A stretch of DNA of 64,000 bases from Clostridiaceae bacterium. GTDB taxonomy: Bacteria > Bacillota > Clostridia > Lachnospirales > Lachnospiraceae. The position numbers and the translations under genes were made by a program. A model generated the notes under the pieces. That model made no database searches and had not been told where the DNA came from. It was given only the letters and a program-made list of their open reading frames with translations. The stretch lies in contig QXXC01000016.1 of assembly GCA_009911305.1 (NCBI GenBank), forward strand, positions 1 to 64,000. The letters are read 5' to 3'. Positions within the stretch are counted from its first letter, which is position 1. The number at the start of each line of letters is the position of its first letter. Positions 9,698 to 20,400 of this stretch are shown piece after piece.

Positions 9698-10198
9698 TTA
9701 CGGAAGGTAACGCACATCGTCGCTCCCCCTGGAAAGCCCGGTGAGGCCTGTCCTCGCCAGCTCCAGAATCTCGTAGTCCTCCAGCAGGTTAATCATCGCG
9801 TCCAGCTTGGACTGATCCCCGGTCAGCATGACCGTGACCGAATCCTTCCCCACATCCACGATGGAAGCGCGGAAAATTTCCGCAATCGCATTGATCGCCA
9901 TGCGCTGGCTGGCGTCAGCCCTCACCTTCACCATCATCAGCTCGCGGTAAACCGAATGCCCTTCCTCCAGAGCCTTGATATGATGGACATCCTCCAGCTT
10001 TCCAAGCTGCTTCTGAATCTGCTCCAGAACCTGGTGATCGCCCAGCGAGACAACAGTCATTCTCGAATATCTCGGATCCGCCGTCACGCCCACGGTCAGG
10101 CTTTCAATATTGTACCCGCGCCGGCTGAACAGTCCTGCGACGCGGCTTAAAACGCCGGCAGTATTATCTACCAGCAGGGATAAAACAATTCTGCTCAT
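9698..10198 (-). CDS. ilvN: Acetolactate synthase small (regulatory) subunit
   Basis: IlvN binds branched-chain amino acids and controls the catalytic acetolactate synthase subunit. The 166-residue protein starts with an ACT domain (SRIVLSLLVDNTAGVLSRVA, then GLFSRRGYNIESLTVG) and continues with the usual C-terminal ALS-small-subunit domain. Its length is standard. The ATG at 10198 has AAGGTGG at a fitting distance; an upstream GTG at 10210 lies within that ribosome binding site. A consensus promoter (TTGACA, 17 bases, TATGAT) lies at 10255-10283. The catalytic partner ilvB must be elsewhere on the chromosome. ilvC follows in the same direction. Confidence 0.95.
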   Translation of the reverse strand: MSRIVLSLLVDNTAGVLSRVAGLFSRRGYNIESLTVGVTADPRYSRMTVVSLGDHQVLEQIQKQLGKLEDVHHIKALEEGHSVYRELMMVKVRADASQRMAINAIAEIFRASIVDVGKDSVTVMLTGDQSKLDAMINLLEDYEILELARTGLTGLSRGSDDVRYLP

Positions 10199-10254
10199 GT
10201 ACTTTCCCACCTTGCTGTATCATAATTATAGTGTAATAACTATAAATTCACTTA

Positions 10255-10283
10255 ATCATAGCAATCAATTGTGGCTTTGTCAA
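10255..10283 (-). promoter_or_regulatory. Sigma-A promoter of ilvN-ilvC
   Basis: On the minus strand TTGACA (10283-10278), a 17-base spacer and TATGAT (10260-10255) form a near-perfect housekeeping promoter. Transcription should start near 10248, giving a leader of about 50 bases. That is too short for a T-box or a peptide attenuator, so control is more likely at initiation. Confidence 0.85.
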
Positions 10284-10402
10284 CTAACTAAATAGAATGG
10301 GTTCTATTCCCGGACGGTATATGGCTGTCGTTCACAGGAGCGGGAAAAGCGGACACCCGATGCCTCGGATCCGTCCAAAGACGGAGCAGAAGATGTATGT
10401 AG

Positions 10403-11281
10403 TCAGGAGGCGTCCGGATCCCATGTCTTATATTTAAACGCCATCTTCATCTCGCTTCCCACGCTGATCATGACGTCATCATCCGGAATCTCCTCCCTGG
10501 TATACCACCCGGCCTCTGACAGTTCATCCTCCTGAAGGCGGATCGTGTCATCTCCGTCAAGCTCCGCAAAAAAGCCGATCATCTCCGTATCCGTAAAAGC
10601 CCAGGGCTGGCTTTTGAAATAACGGATATTCTTAACCTTTAAGCCCACCTCCTCCATCACCTCCCGGCGGACCGTCTCCTCAAAGCTTTCGCCGATTTCA
10701 ACAAAGCCGGCGATCAGGGCATATCCCCGGTAAGGCCGGTCTCGGTAGCGGGACATCAAAAGCCGATCCCCATCCGTGATCGCCACAATCACTGCCGGGG
10801 AAATTTTCGGGTATTCCGTCTGCCCGCACGAGGGACAGACAAGAGCCCTCTCCGTCCGGCTTTCTGTCATGGCCGCCGCGCAGCGGCCGCAAAAACGGCG
10901 GCTCTGTCTCCATCGCCACAACTGCGTGGCCGTGATCGCCGCAAACGACTGGTATGCAGGCTCCATCGTCCTGAAATACTGGGTTCCCTTCCACGAAAGA
11001 CCGGGGGCAGCGGAGGAATCCGCCAAAACAGGGGCTTCCTCCTCTGAAGGTTCTACGAGAAAATACGGCTTTTCATCAATCGAAAATAAATAAACCGCCT
11101 TTGAAAAAGCTTCCGGAAAAACCGGCAGAATCTGAGAAAAGCAGGGGATCGCAGCCTGCGTCTCCTCCCCGCAGAGCAAAAGCGTTTTATTCTGCATAAT
11201 GCAAAGTGCATAATCCGAAGCCTCCGGCTTAAGATCCCGGTAGGTGTTATCATAACGGTGCGGCGCAATATCCTGTATCAT
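10403..11281 (-). CDS. nudC: NAD(+)/NADH diphosphatase (Nudix)
   Basis: NudC hydrolyses NAD(H) to NMN(H) and AMP, and in some bacteria removes NAD caps from RNA. The 292-residue protein has the typical three parts: an N-terminal domain, a zinc ribbon with Cys131, Cys134, Cys149 and Cys152, and a Nudix domain. The Nudix box spans about residues 192-214 (GFVEIGESFEETVRREVMEE and the following VGL). SQPWAF at 224-229 is the NADH-specific signature SQPWPF with one change. The gene lies 120 bases downstream of the NuoE-like gene, and a clear terminator was not found after it. Confidence 0.93.
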   Translation of the reverse strand: MIQDIAPHRYDNTYRDLKPEASDYALCIMQNKTLLLCGEETQAAIPCFSQILPVFPEAFSKAVYLFSIDEKPYFLVEPSEEEAPVLADSSAAPGLSWKGTQYFRTMEPAYQSFAAITATQLWRWRQSRRFCGRCAAAMTESRTERALVCPSCGQTEYPKISPAVIVAITDGDRLLMSRYRDRPYRGYALIAGFVEIGESFEETVRREVMEEVGLKVKNIRYFKSQPWAFTDTEMIGFFAELDGDDTIRLQEDELSEAGWYTREEIPDDDVMISVGSEMKMAFKYKTWDPDAS

Positions 11282-11401
11282 CTGTACTCTCCATCCTTTT
11301 TTACAATCAATTGTAACTGTGTCCCATCATCTGCGGACAGTTCCATTGTATTGCTTTTCAGGCTGAGTTGCAAGCAGATATTCAAACCAAACGCGCAAAC
11401 C

Positions 11402-11962
11402 TTACGGATTACCGTCTTTTGCAGAAAACAGCGGCAGGCTGTCATATTCCGTCAGCTCCCCGTCAAGCAGTATATTCGGGGCTGTCCTGCAGTGCTTTAA
11501 GCAATTTTGCGTCTCCAGCAGTACCGTTCCGTCTGCAGACAATGCCCCTTCAGGCGGAATCACCCCTTGAATGCCAAACCGTCTCTTGAGATTCTCAAGG
11601 CGCTCCTCCTGCCGCTTTCTGTTTTCCTTACTCAGACACCGCTCTCCTGTACAGACTGTGATCCGATGTTCATACGCCGCAGGCTTTAAGCTTTTGTAAA
11701 GCTTCATAATACAGTCAATGACGCTCTCCTTCACCCCCGCCGCCTCAGCGGCCAGCGCCCTGCATTCCGGAGAAATAAATCCCCGAATCTCCTGAATCTC
11801 CGTAAGCATCGCCACAATCGTTTCCTGAGAGGCCGGTTTCTTCATACTGGAATAAAAGCTCCAGACTTCCGCCATTTCCTGGTTTTTTTCCCGCATCTTC
11901 TCCTCCTGCCTTCCCGCTGCATCCTCCCGCCTGGAAAAAAATTCTTTCAAATATCCCATCAT
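11402..11962 (-). CDS. NuoE-like 2Fe-2S ferredoxin-fold subunit
   Basis: Protein of 186 residues similar to the 24-kDa subunit family (NuoE/HoxE/HydC) that binds one 2Fe-2S cluster in electron-bifurcating hydrogenases and complex I. Four cysteines fit the family spacing exactly: Cys104-X4-Cys109 (CTGERC) and Cys154-X3-Cys158 (CLKHC). The N-terminal helical part (residues 20-95) is also typical. Unusually, no NuoF- or HydA-type partner is nearby; the next gene is nudC. It could be a partner of a distant complex or a stand-alone electron carrier. The start at 11962 has CAGGAG upstream. Confidence 0.8.
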   Translation of the reverse strand: MMGYLKEFFSRREDAAGRQEEKMREKNQEMAEVWSFYSSMKKPASQETIVAMLTEIQEIRGFISPECRALAAEAAGVKESVIDCIMKLYKSLKPAAYEHRITVCTGERCLSKENRKRQEERLENLKRRFGIQGVIPPEGALSADGTVLLETQNCLKHCRTAPNILLDGELTEYDSLPLFSAKDGNP

Positions 11963-12071
11963 ACGCTCCTGATATCCTGTTTTTTACCATCATTATGCGC
12001 AAAACGGGTTCATGTCATTCACAGTTACGGTTCACGGCGGCAGAGCCGCGGGCAGATTGTCTAAATATTCA

Positions 12072-12100
12072 TTGACAACCCCTTATTTTTCCGCTACAAT
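12072..12100 (+). promoter_or_regulatory. Sigma-A promoter of the D-glutamate cyclase-like gene
   Basis: TTGACA (12072-12077), a 17-base spacer and TACAAT (12095-12100) form a strong housekeeping promoter. Transcription would begin near 12107, leaving a leader of about 160 bases that contains attenuator-like structure. Confidence 0.85.
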
Positions 12101-12118
12101 TTAAACAGAAAATCAAGT

Positions 12119-12228
12119 AACGGCCATCTCTCTCAGCCGTTCCAGAGACAAATTCTTTACGGGACTCCCGTCCGGATCTCCCCTCACAGATAAGAACCAT
12201 GAACCCCGTAAGAATACGCGGGGCTTTT
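12119..12228 (+). promoter_or_regulatory. Attenuator-like structured leader (candidate riboswitch)
   Basis: Between promoter and gene the RNA can form hairpin P1 (AACGGC 12119-12124 with GCCGTT 12136-12141), whose loop UCUCU can pair with AGAGA at 12144-12148 as a pseudoknot. Next is hairpin P2 (ACGGG 12159-12163 with CCCGU 12167-12171). A terminator stem CCCCG/CGGGG (12204-12208, 12219-12223) is followed by CTTTTCT. The segment 12152-12163 can instead pair over 11 base pairs with 12205-12215, which would break both P2 and the terminator. Such mutually exclusive pairing is the hallmark of transcription attenuation. I do not recognise the aptamer class. Confidence 0.55.
12204..12228 (+). terminator. 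Leader terminator hairpin
   Basis: CCCCG and CGGGG enclose a ten-base loop and are followed by CTTTTCT, 38 bases before the start codon. The short stem and position between promoter and gene suggest a conditional terminator. Confidence 0.6.
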
Positions 12229-12265
12229 CTGTTCCGTCAAAAAACACACTGGAGGAACCATACTT

Positions 12266-13192
12266 ATGAAGTTTTATGAACGCTTAGATGCCATAATGAA
12301 ACAGGATTTCGGCGCAAGGGGGCTTTTGAGCTCGCTCCCCGCCTCCCCGCTCGCACAAACAGCGCTCTCGCTCTCCCAGGCCAGACATGCCATTCTTCTG
12401 ACAGGCTTTCCGGTGCGCCTTCCGGACGGAAGCATCGTCGGCGAGACGGACGGGCCATCCGGAACCGCCAATCTGGCCTATGCCCTGCTGGAAACAGGAT
12501 GCCGGGTATCTGTGGTCACTGATTTTGTTTCCCTCCCCCTTTTGGAAGCGGCTCTTGCCCTGCGCGTTCCGTCAGCGGAGCTGATTGTGCTCCCGCAAAA
12601 CGAACCGGAGCCATTTATTAAGGAGCTTGTGCAGCGCGTTAAGCCGACGCATTTTATCAGTCTGGAGCGGCCCGGAAAAGCGCAGGACGGCCATTACCAC
12701 AACATGCGCGGCGAGCAGATTGACGACATGCTCACGGATTCCGCCGCCTTTTTGTCAGAGGCAAAGAAGGCCGGAGCGACGACCATCGCCATCGGGGACG
12801 GCGGTAATGAGATGGGCATGGGCGCTTTCCGGGCGGAAATCGCGGCCGGCGTTGCCTGCGGGGAGACCATCTGCGCCCGCGAGGCGGCTGACTTAACCCT
12901 GGCCGGCGGCGTCTCCAACTGGTGGGGCTGGGGCATCGCCTCCCTTCTCTCCCTCCGGCTCGGCCGGTCCCTTCTTCCCTCCGAGGAGACGGAGGCAAGG
13001 CTTTTACGGCAGGTGGTTCTGGCCGGCGGCGTAGACGGAGCGACCAGGGAGGCCACGGTTACGGTAGACAACTTATCACTTGAGGTCAACCTATCCGTCC
13101 TGCGCGCTGTGGCCGGACTGACCGTTGACGCGCTCTCCTCCGCCCGGAAAAAGGCCGCTAAGGAGGCGGTTCTTCAGCAGGCAGAGGCCTGA
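12266..13192 (+). CDS. D-glutamate cyclase-like protein (DUF4392/GLUCM)
   Basis: Protein of 308 residues spanning the domain long called DUF4392, which is the catalytic part of mitochondrial D-glutamate cyclase (D-glutamate to 5-oxo-D-proline). Visible hallmarks are ILLTGFPV, GETDGPSGTANLAYALLETG, FISLERPGKAQDGHYHNMRG, and IAIGDGGNEMGMG. The family assignment is from known homology; activity on D-glutamate here is inference, but removal of excess peptidoglycan D-glutamate would make sense. GGAGGA lies ten bases before the ATG. A strong promoter and an attenuator-like leader precede it. Its 3' end overlaps the convergent wall-binding protein gene by 19 bases. Confidence 0.8.
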   Translation: MKFYERLDAIMKQDFGARGLLSSLPASPLAQTALSLSQARHAILLTGFPVRLPDGSIVGETDGPSGTANLAYALLETGCRVSVVTDFVSLPLLEAALALRVPSAELIVLPQNEPEPFIKELVQRVKPTHFISLERPGKAQDGHYHNMRGEQIDDMLTDSAAFLSEAKKAGATTIAIGDGGNEMGMGAFRAEIAAGVACGETICAREAADLTLAGGVSNWWGWGIASLLSLRLGRSLLPSEETEARLLRQVVLAGGVDGATREATVTVDNLSLEVNLSVLRAVAGLTVDALSSARKKAAKEAVLQQAEA

Positions 13193-14325
13193 AACGGATT
13201 TTCACCGGACTCCTTTTCCAGCCTTCCCTCGGAATCCAGGTAATACCACCGCCCCTTCCACTCCTGCCAGCAATTTGTTTTCGCCGCCCCCATTGCGTCG
13301 AAATAGTACCAGCACCCGTCGAGAAACAGCCAGTTTTCCTGCGGTACACAGCCGTCCTTTTCCAGATAAAATTTCCGGTTTCCCTTGAAATACCAGCCGG
13401 ACGCCCTATCCTTAAGGCTCTCCTCCCCCAAAGCGGCGTCTGCCGTCTGCTGACATACGGACGCGCAGACATCGCTCCGAATCTGCTCCGCCTCCTCCTT
13501 TCTCACCTGCTTAAGGCCTGATTCGGCCGGGCTGCCTTTTTTCCCGCTCTCTGTCAGCGGATAAACCTTACAGTAATAGATTCCGCTCTCCTGCATCAGC
13601 GGTGCAAAATCATAGGTAAGCCCTGCCGTACGGTGGGGATATCCCACCCTCCTCTGATTGCGGTACAGCATCACCATATACGAGGACGCATTGGGAGCCG
13701 CCTCCCATCTCGCGCATGTCCCTTCCAGCGCCGCGCGCCCGATCTCTCCCACAAGCTCGCCGGGCTCTTTTAGCTCTACGGTCAAAAGCAGGCTCTGTCC
13801 CGAATCCCTGCGGACTGCCTTGGTGCAGACCGCAGAAATCCCGGAAAAACGTATTTTATCCTGATCCATCAGGCCAAACACATCCTCCTCTTCTGCTGTC
13901 AGCTCAATCTCAATATACCGGGCTTTCTCTTCCTCTGCATCATTCCTTTCCCCATCCTTTGCTTGATTCCCCTCTGCTTTTTCCTCCTCTGCCGCTCCTT
14001 CCTCCCCATTTTTCCCGTCCGAAAACGGTATCCCGTCTGCGGGATCCGAAAAACCAGCCGGACCGTTTCCCGAATCCGCAGGATCTCCGGACTGCCAGAT
14101 GCCTGTTACCGTGTATTGGCTGCCGGCAGAGCAAGCCTCCACCAACGGCCACCCATCCTCCTCAAAGGACTCTGCCTCCAGACGTATCTTTACCTCCCGA
14201 ATCTGCGCCGCGGCTGCGGGCATACTCCCCCAGACGGTAAGTCCCACGGAACAACCGGCCAGGGCAAACGCCCTGAGGCAGCGGTTCATCCGGAAACGGC
14301 TGATTTCTCCTGTTCTTTTCACCAT
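13174..14325 (-). CDS. Secreted protein with choline-binding-type wall repeats
   Basis: Product of about 383 residues. A signal peptide (basic start, hydrophobic ALAGCSVGLTVWGSM, cleavage near AAAA) is followed by a beta-rich region with an acidic low-complexity stretch (roughly residues 75-115). A fibronectin-III-like segment around WEAAPNASSYMVMLYRNQRR comes next. The C-terminus has wall-binding repeats with the usual aromatic pattern: GWYFKGNRKFYLEKDG, GCWYYFDAMGAAKTNCWQEW and GRWYYLDSEGRL. It is probably held non-covalently on teichoic acid or glycan. GAGGGG lies ten bases before the ATG at 14325. It follows the giant adhesin gene by 151 bases in the same direction and may belong to the same surface programme. 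Confidence 0.8.
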   Translation of the reverse strand: MVKRTGEISRFRMNRCLRAFALAGCSVGLTVWGSMPAAAAQIREVKIRLEAESFEEDGWPLVEACSAGSQYTVTGIWQSGDPADSGNGPAGFSDPADGIPFSDGKNGEEGAAEEEKAEGNQAKDGERNDAEEEKARYIEIELTAEEEDVFGLMDQDKIRFSGISAVCTKAVRRDSGQSLLLTVELKEPGELVGEIGRAALEGTCARWEAAPNASSYMVMLYRNQRRVGYPHRTAGLTYDFAPLMQESGIYYCKVYPLTESGKKGSPAESGLKQVRKEEAEQIRSDVCASVCQQTADAALGEESLKDRASGWYFKGNRKFYLEKDGCVPQENWLFLDGCWYYFDAMGAAKTNCWQEWKGRWYYLDSEGRLEKESGENPFQASAC

Positions 14326-14411
14326 AAATAACATACCCCTCTTTCCTTCGCGGCAGCCGCCAAATGTGCATGCAGGCATGCCCATCCGGCTCGTTGTCCG
14401 CGGAAATCAAC

Positions 14412-14430
14412 ATTTTTCAAACACGCTCTA
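14412..14430. repeat. Solo 19-base terminus of dispersed inverted-repeat element
   Basis: ATTTTTCAAACACGCTCTA is identical to the right terminus of the element at 56351-56514. The neighbouring sequence does not match the rest of that element. It lies between the giant adhesin gene and the next gene. Confidence 0.6.
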
Positions 14431-14476
14431 ATGAGTCCGTCTTTTTTGATAGCTGCGATAAACTCCTGTACAGCGG

Positions 14477-17400
14477 TTACGATTCACGTTCTCTCTCCTG
14501 TTCTCCACCCCTTTCCGGCCTTCGTCTTCCATACAAAATGAGAATCGCCAGCACGGCCGCGGCCAGGCCGCTTATCAGAAGAAACTTCAAAATCTGCTGA
14601 GGCTCACGTCCTTCTCCCTCCCCGGTCTTCGGAAGCGGAGGAATCCTTTCAGCCCTCAGCCAGATATCCCCCTTTCCCTCGATCGTTTCATCATAATAAA
14701 GCGTCAGCGTCCCCTCGATCGGTATATCCGGCTTTTTCGGAATCTGCGGCCGGTCAGGGCGTTCTGGCCGGTTCGGCTCCGGGGGAGGCGTTTGTTCATC
14801 GTACATCAGAATCGTAACACTCTGCCCATTTTCCGGAACCGTAAAGAGAACCGGCGCGGCTGTTTCATATCCGGCCGGCGCGGACTCCTCCACCAGACGG
14901 TATGAAGCGCCGGCCTCCAATATCCCCTTAAACTCCCTGGAACCGCTGGCATCCGTTGTAAACCGGCATACCTCCTGCCCGTCCTCTGTTTCGATCCGCA
15001 GCGCTGCCCCTGAAAGCGGGCCAAGCCGCGTTGCGCCATCGCTCCCAATTGCCAATTTCCGTATCGTCACTCTTGTCGGCTCGTTGACAAGCTCTAACAT
15101 CACCTCTCCTCCCTTTTCCGGAACGGTAAAGAGAATCGGTCCGGCCGCCGTATACCCTTCCTTTGGCTTTTGTTCCTCCAGATAGTACCCGGCTCCGGCC
15201 AAAAGCAGAGCCTGAACCTGATGCGGCCTCCCGTCTGAAATCCACTGCTCCATTACGGTTTGATCCTGGCTGCGGACCGCGAGCAGCGCCCCGGCCAGAT
15301 CAACCGTCTCTTCTCCTTTCTCCCCTGGTTCCGTTTTCCTGACAATCACCCGGATCGGCAGATCCTCCATCTGAATCAGCACAGCGCCGCCTTCCTCCGG
15401 CGCTGTAAATGCGATGTCTTCTGCCTTACCGTATCCAGGGGGCGCTTCACGCTCTCTTAGAACCGCAGATTCACCAGGACTTAAAACAGCTTCAACTACG
15501 TGAACCGAACCATCGGAAACCCATTCCTCCAGCAGCGTCCCGTCCTGCCTCAGCAGCTCCATCTTCGCCCCCAGGATCCCTTGCCCTGTTTCGCGGTCCG
15601 TTTTCCCGACCATCAATTCCACGGCAGTGTCTGTCATGTCAAACCATACCGGAGCCGCCTCTCCATTCAGCCCAAAGGATCGGCGGCCGGTCAGGGCAAG
15701 CGTTCCGTCTGAATATCCCGTGCGCTCTGTCAGGGTGTATGTCCCGTTTTTCGTAAACAGATCCCGCCTGCTCCCATCGCGCTTTTCGTAGAAAAACAGG
15801 GCGCTCTGCGGATTTTTCCCGGTTATTCCCTCTGTATCCAGGCTGCTTTTCGCGTGCATGGCAGCTTCAGTCTCCAGTCTTGTCTCCTCTGTCTCCTCCA
15901 CCTGATACCGGGTTCCCCACGGCAGGCCGGTGAGCGTCACCGCCTCCCCCGCTGCCAGGGAAATCACATCCCCGCTCCGAAGCATTCCGGTAAGGCTGCC
16001 CTTAAAGGGAACCGTCCCTATGAAAGGCTCTCCGGACGAACCGCTCAAGTGAATCCGATATGAAAAGCGATCCGTTACGCCCCCGGCTCCCGTGCCTGTC
16101 ACACGGTTTACAAGCGTCAGGCTGCCCGCTTCCCCAACAGGATTGACCGCTTCATATTCTTCCTGCCCCAGCTTCAGCACACACCGGAGCATCCCGTCCG
16201 CTTCCGGCTTCACTGCCGCTGTAAGAACAAGACGGCATTCCTCCCCGGGCTTTAAAAGGCCTGTCTCAGCCTTCAAAACACTCGGTTGTTTCTCCCGCTT
16301 ATCCTCCTCTTCCTGCGGACCAACGTCTGATCCGGAGTCGTTTTCCGAAGACGGGGCCTGTATATTCCGCACAGCCCATGCCGCCGACGAATTTGCAGGC
16401 ATCCACTCCAGGTTATTGTCCAGACGCACAACAGCCGTATATCCCGTCTGCTCCTTTCCTGTATTTTTACACGTCACCTCATAGCGCATTACACTGCCGG
16501 CGCGGACGGCCGCGCCGCCTTTTCCGTTCTCGCTGATTGCCTCTATCCCCCTTTTCTCTTCATATTCCGGATTGTAGAGCGTCTTCTGATAGCCGCCTCC
16601 CGGCGTATTTTCCACGCGCCATGAGGCCAGCGCCCCGCCGTTTTCATCCTCAATGGCAAGAAGCGTTTCCTGCGCCAGACGCCAGCCCGGCGTATAGAAC
16701 CCGTCTGCTCCGCGCTTCATGCGGAATATGCGGCGATCGGTCGTCTGCTCGGAACCGTTTGTGTAAAGGGTCTGCTCCCTTTCCTCATAAACCCTGCCTT
16801 CCCCCGCTTCTCTGCCCGGGCCGCGTGCGGCCTCCTGCTCCTGCGGCCGCACGCGCAGGCTTTGTCCATATGCCAGCTCAAACCGCTCTCCGCTCTCTAA
16901 ATCCGTAAGGATCCGCCTTGTTCCAACCGCCTTTCTTCCCCAGACATCCACCCTCTCAACCGCATCCGGAAAATCCCGGGACGACGTAAACCGTATGCTT
17001 CCTGTGCCTGCAAAAATACCGGAAACCCGCCTTCCGTCGTCGGATACGGAAAATAGAACGGGTTCTGTCAGCGCATACCCATCCGGCGCTTTCAGCTCCT
17101 TTAGCAGATAGACTCCGCCTGCCGAAAGCACGCCGGTCACGACATGGTTTCCTCCGCCGGAAATCCATGTTTCGAGAGCAGGCCCAACCGCTGTATAATT
17201 CCCGTTCTCTTCCTTTGCCGCGTAAATCGCCAGCACGGCTCCCTTCACCAGACAGCCGCTCCTGAAATCCGTTTTGGCTATCTCAATCCTGGTCGGCTCA
17301 TCTGCCGCATCCAGCCGGTACAGCAGGCTCTCCCGGCCCGTATCATCCGAAAAGCGAAACAGATGTTCCGTTAAAGCCCGGGTGTAGCGCGGCGGGGGAA

Positions 17401-20400
17401 TCACTTCTTTTATCAAAAAACGGTAGGGCTTCCACACTCCGCCCACATTTCTTCCGGTTTCCACCTCTTTGCTGCGCGCGGTTCCGCTTTCGTCGGTCGC
17501 CATGAGAATGCGCTCTCCCGTATCGAGGTTCTGCAGCTCGAATACGGCCTCTGCGAGCGTCTTCCCGGGGTCCCCTGCATCGGTCTTGACAATTTCCACC
17601 ACTCCTTTCTTTTTTTCGTTGACTGCCTGAAACCGTGACCCGCCCTGTTCCAGGACACCTCCTGATATCACCATTCGCTGCGGCTCAAACGTCTTGTATC
17701 CGTTCGGCGCATTCTGCTCGGCCAGATAGTAGATTCCGTCCTCCAGCCCTTCTATCCGGTGCGGCCGCAGGCTTCCCACTGACAGATGTTCCGGGATCCT
17801 TCCCGCCTTCTGATCGTCCTCTGTATACATACCGTCCCCGCCTGATATCCACGAGGCGGCAAGATACGTTCCGTCTTCGCAAAAACCGCCCTCCGGATTT
17901 GCTCTGTAGAGCGCAAGGCCGGCGCCTGACAGCGTCCTGCCCGCTTCATCTGTCTTTAAAATCTCGATCCCCTGCCGCCTGTTTTCCATCCCATAAAGCT
18001 GGATCTGTTCCGTCTGCGCAACCTCCACCACTCTGGGAGGCGCGGTTTCATAGCCAGGCGGCGTCTTTTCTTCCACCAGCACATAAGGCGTTCCGATAGC
18101 CAGATAATCAATCCGGTGGCGTCCCTGAACCGTATCATAGCTGACCGCATACGGGCTTTTATTGTATGTAAGCGTCTGATAATTGAATTGATAGTCAAAG
18201 CTGTGGCCGCACTCCCCTGCGGCGTTTAAACCGCGGCTGATATGGATCCGGATCTGTTTTCCCGTTTCCGTCTCCCAGATTTGGCGCACGGATTCTTCAC
18301 CAACCGTGGCCTCTGCGTCTGTCAGCCGCGCGCTGCGCGCGGACAGCCAGCAAAGCTCCTCTGCGTCCGGATTCTTCCTGTACTGCCTGGAAAAGGCGTT
18401 CCGATCCTCCTGAGAGACATCCGCATCAAAGGTGAACGCCCCGTCTCTGTATACCGCCCTTTTGCCTCCTCCCATTGTATAGACAAGAGGGCTCTCGGAC
18501 ACACGGACCGCCTTTCTTTCCACCTTCCAGCCCACTTCCCTAAAAGAAGGTCCATACTCCGCGTACAGGGACTCAAAATTGTGGGTAAACCCGCTCTTGG
18601 CCTCGTCTTTGCGCGATCCGAACAGGCGGGCAAAAAAGGATCTCTCCCCCTTTTCCTCATAATCGGAAACATCGACGGTTTCTGTGTATTCCAGGCAGTC
18701 ATCCGCCGTCCAGGTGTCGATCCGGACATCCGGTCTGTACCGGGGAATCCCGTTCTCTGTGACAATCCCGCCGCTGTCCGTCTCTGCCTCATAGAGCGAC
18801 AGCACGGCTCCGGCCGCTGCCGGAAGCGCCTGCTTTTTTCCCTCCTTCTCTTCATATTTGAGTATCTCCAGCTTGGTGTGATCGTTTGCAAGCGCAATAT
18901 GGTGAAGCCCGCGCGTCCCGCTTATGGATACCCACTTCGAGGCCGGAATATACCCTGGCGGCGTATAAGTTTCCTCCAAAATATAGTCCCCCGCCGGAAT
19001 CGCCTCCAGATAAGCCGGCGTATCTCCGGCCGTCCACTCCGCCGTATATGTATGGATCCCGTTTTCCCTGTCCAGAACATCCCACTGTGCGGGAGCATCC
19101 TCCGCCTTTTCAAGATAATAGCCAAAGGGATGGGACGAAAGCTGATCGGACGGGACGCGTCTTGCCCGGAACAGGGCAAGCTGCGCGCCCTTCACACTCC
19201 GGAAGGAATATCCGGCCTTTCCCTCCAGCCGAACCTCTGTTTCATCCAGCAGATGATCCCGATCCAGAACCGTAACCGTAAAGTGTTCCGGCGCATCCAC
19301 CTTTTCTATATAGGCGCTGATCGGCCAGTCCACTGCCCTCACGATCGGCGCTGCCTCCATGTTCCCTTCTGCCACAAATCCGATGGGCATTGTCTTTACA
19401 TACCCGGCCGGAGGCGTAAGCTCCTCCATAATATAGCAGCCGGCCGGAACCCGTTTCAGAACATCCTCCTGTCCCGGCGTCATGCTGTGAGAAAAGGGAT
19501 CATTGGGCGCAGCCTCCCCGGTGATCCAGGTGTTTTCCATGATGTATCCTTCTCCCTGCCTGTGAAACAGCGGCTTATCATCCCGGTCCGACTCCAAATC
19601 CAGGCCGATATCGGCAAGCTCCCCGCTGGTTTGAATCTCCCAGGCGTTTGCATTATAGCTTCTCAGACGATCGTCGTATTTGTAGCGGACAAAATCCCTG
19701 TCCCTGTCATAAACCGCCTCCCCCTTCTGATAGATTTCCTGTGATTTCCGGTAGTATATCGGCTGTCCATGCTCATTTAAAGCAGGGACAAGCGACTTTT
19801 CCAGCCTCCCGTTCCGGAAGGTCCCAATCGTATATTCGCGCTCGGTATCAGCCGAAACCGAAGCTAAACGGCCGGTTTTTATTTTCTCCCTTGACAGTAC
19901 ATTTCCGTAGGAATCCATCGAAATCTGAACCGGCCAGACCAGAATCCTCCCGTTTTCATCCTCCACATAAGCCATGCCTGTATAGGGCGCAACCAGGCTG
20001 TCCCTGTTTTTATCTGCGTCTAAATGGTACATCCTTGTCCCCTCCGGAACCTCTGTAAAGACGCGATCCGCTCTGCTGTAGCGAAGCGCCTCCCAGTCCG
20101 GGCAGACGATTTCAAGAAACGGGGAACCATTTTTCCATGCGAACAGCGGAATGCCCGCCTTGGCCTGGACCCGGTTTCCGGCCGCATCATACCCGTAACG
20201 CACCCCCTTTATCTCCTCCAGAACAGACAGATTTCCCAGATCATAGAAGAGAATATCAGTATCCTCCCGCTGCACAGTCTTATAGATCCAGGTTCCCTCT
20301 CCACGGTCGTCCTCCTCATCCGAATAGGCGTAGCGCTTGAAATCCTCCGGATCCGCGCCGGGATCCTCCGACTTGTTCAGAAGATACTTCACCGCTGTTC

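Noticed and set aside
10199-10254. T-box or peptide attenuator for ilvN
   Set aside because: The promoter leaves only about 50 bases of leader, too short for either.
18242-19744. 500-codon open frame on the plus strand
   Set aside because: It lies entirely antisense to the giant adhesin gene, has no ribosome binding site and a composition typical of a shadow frame (rich in Arg, Pro, His and Leu).
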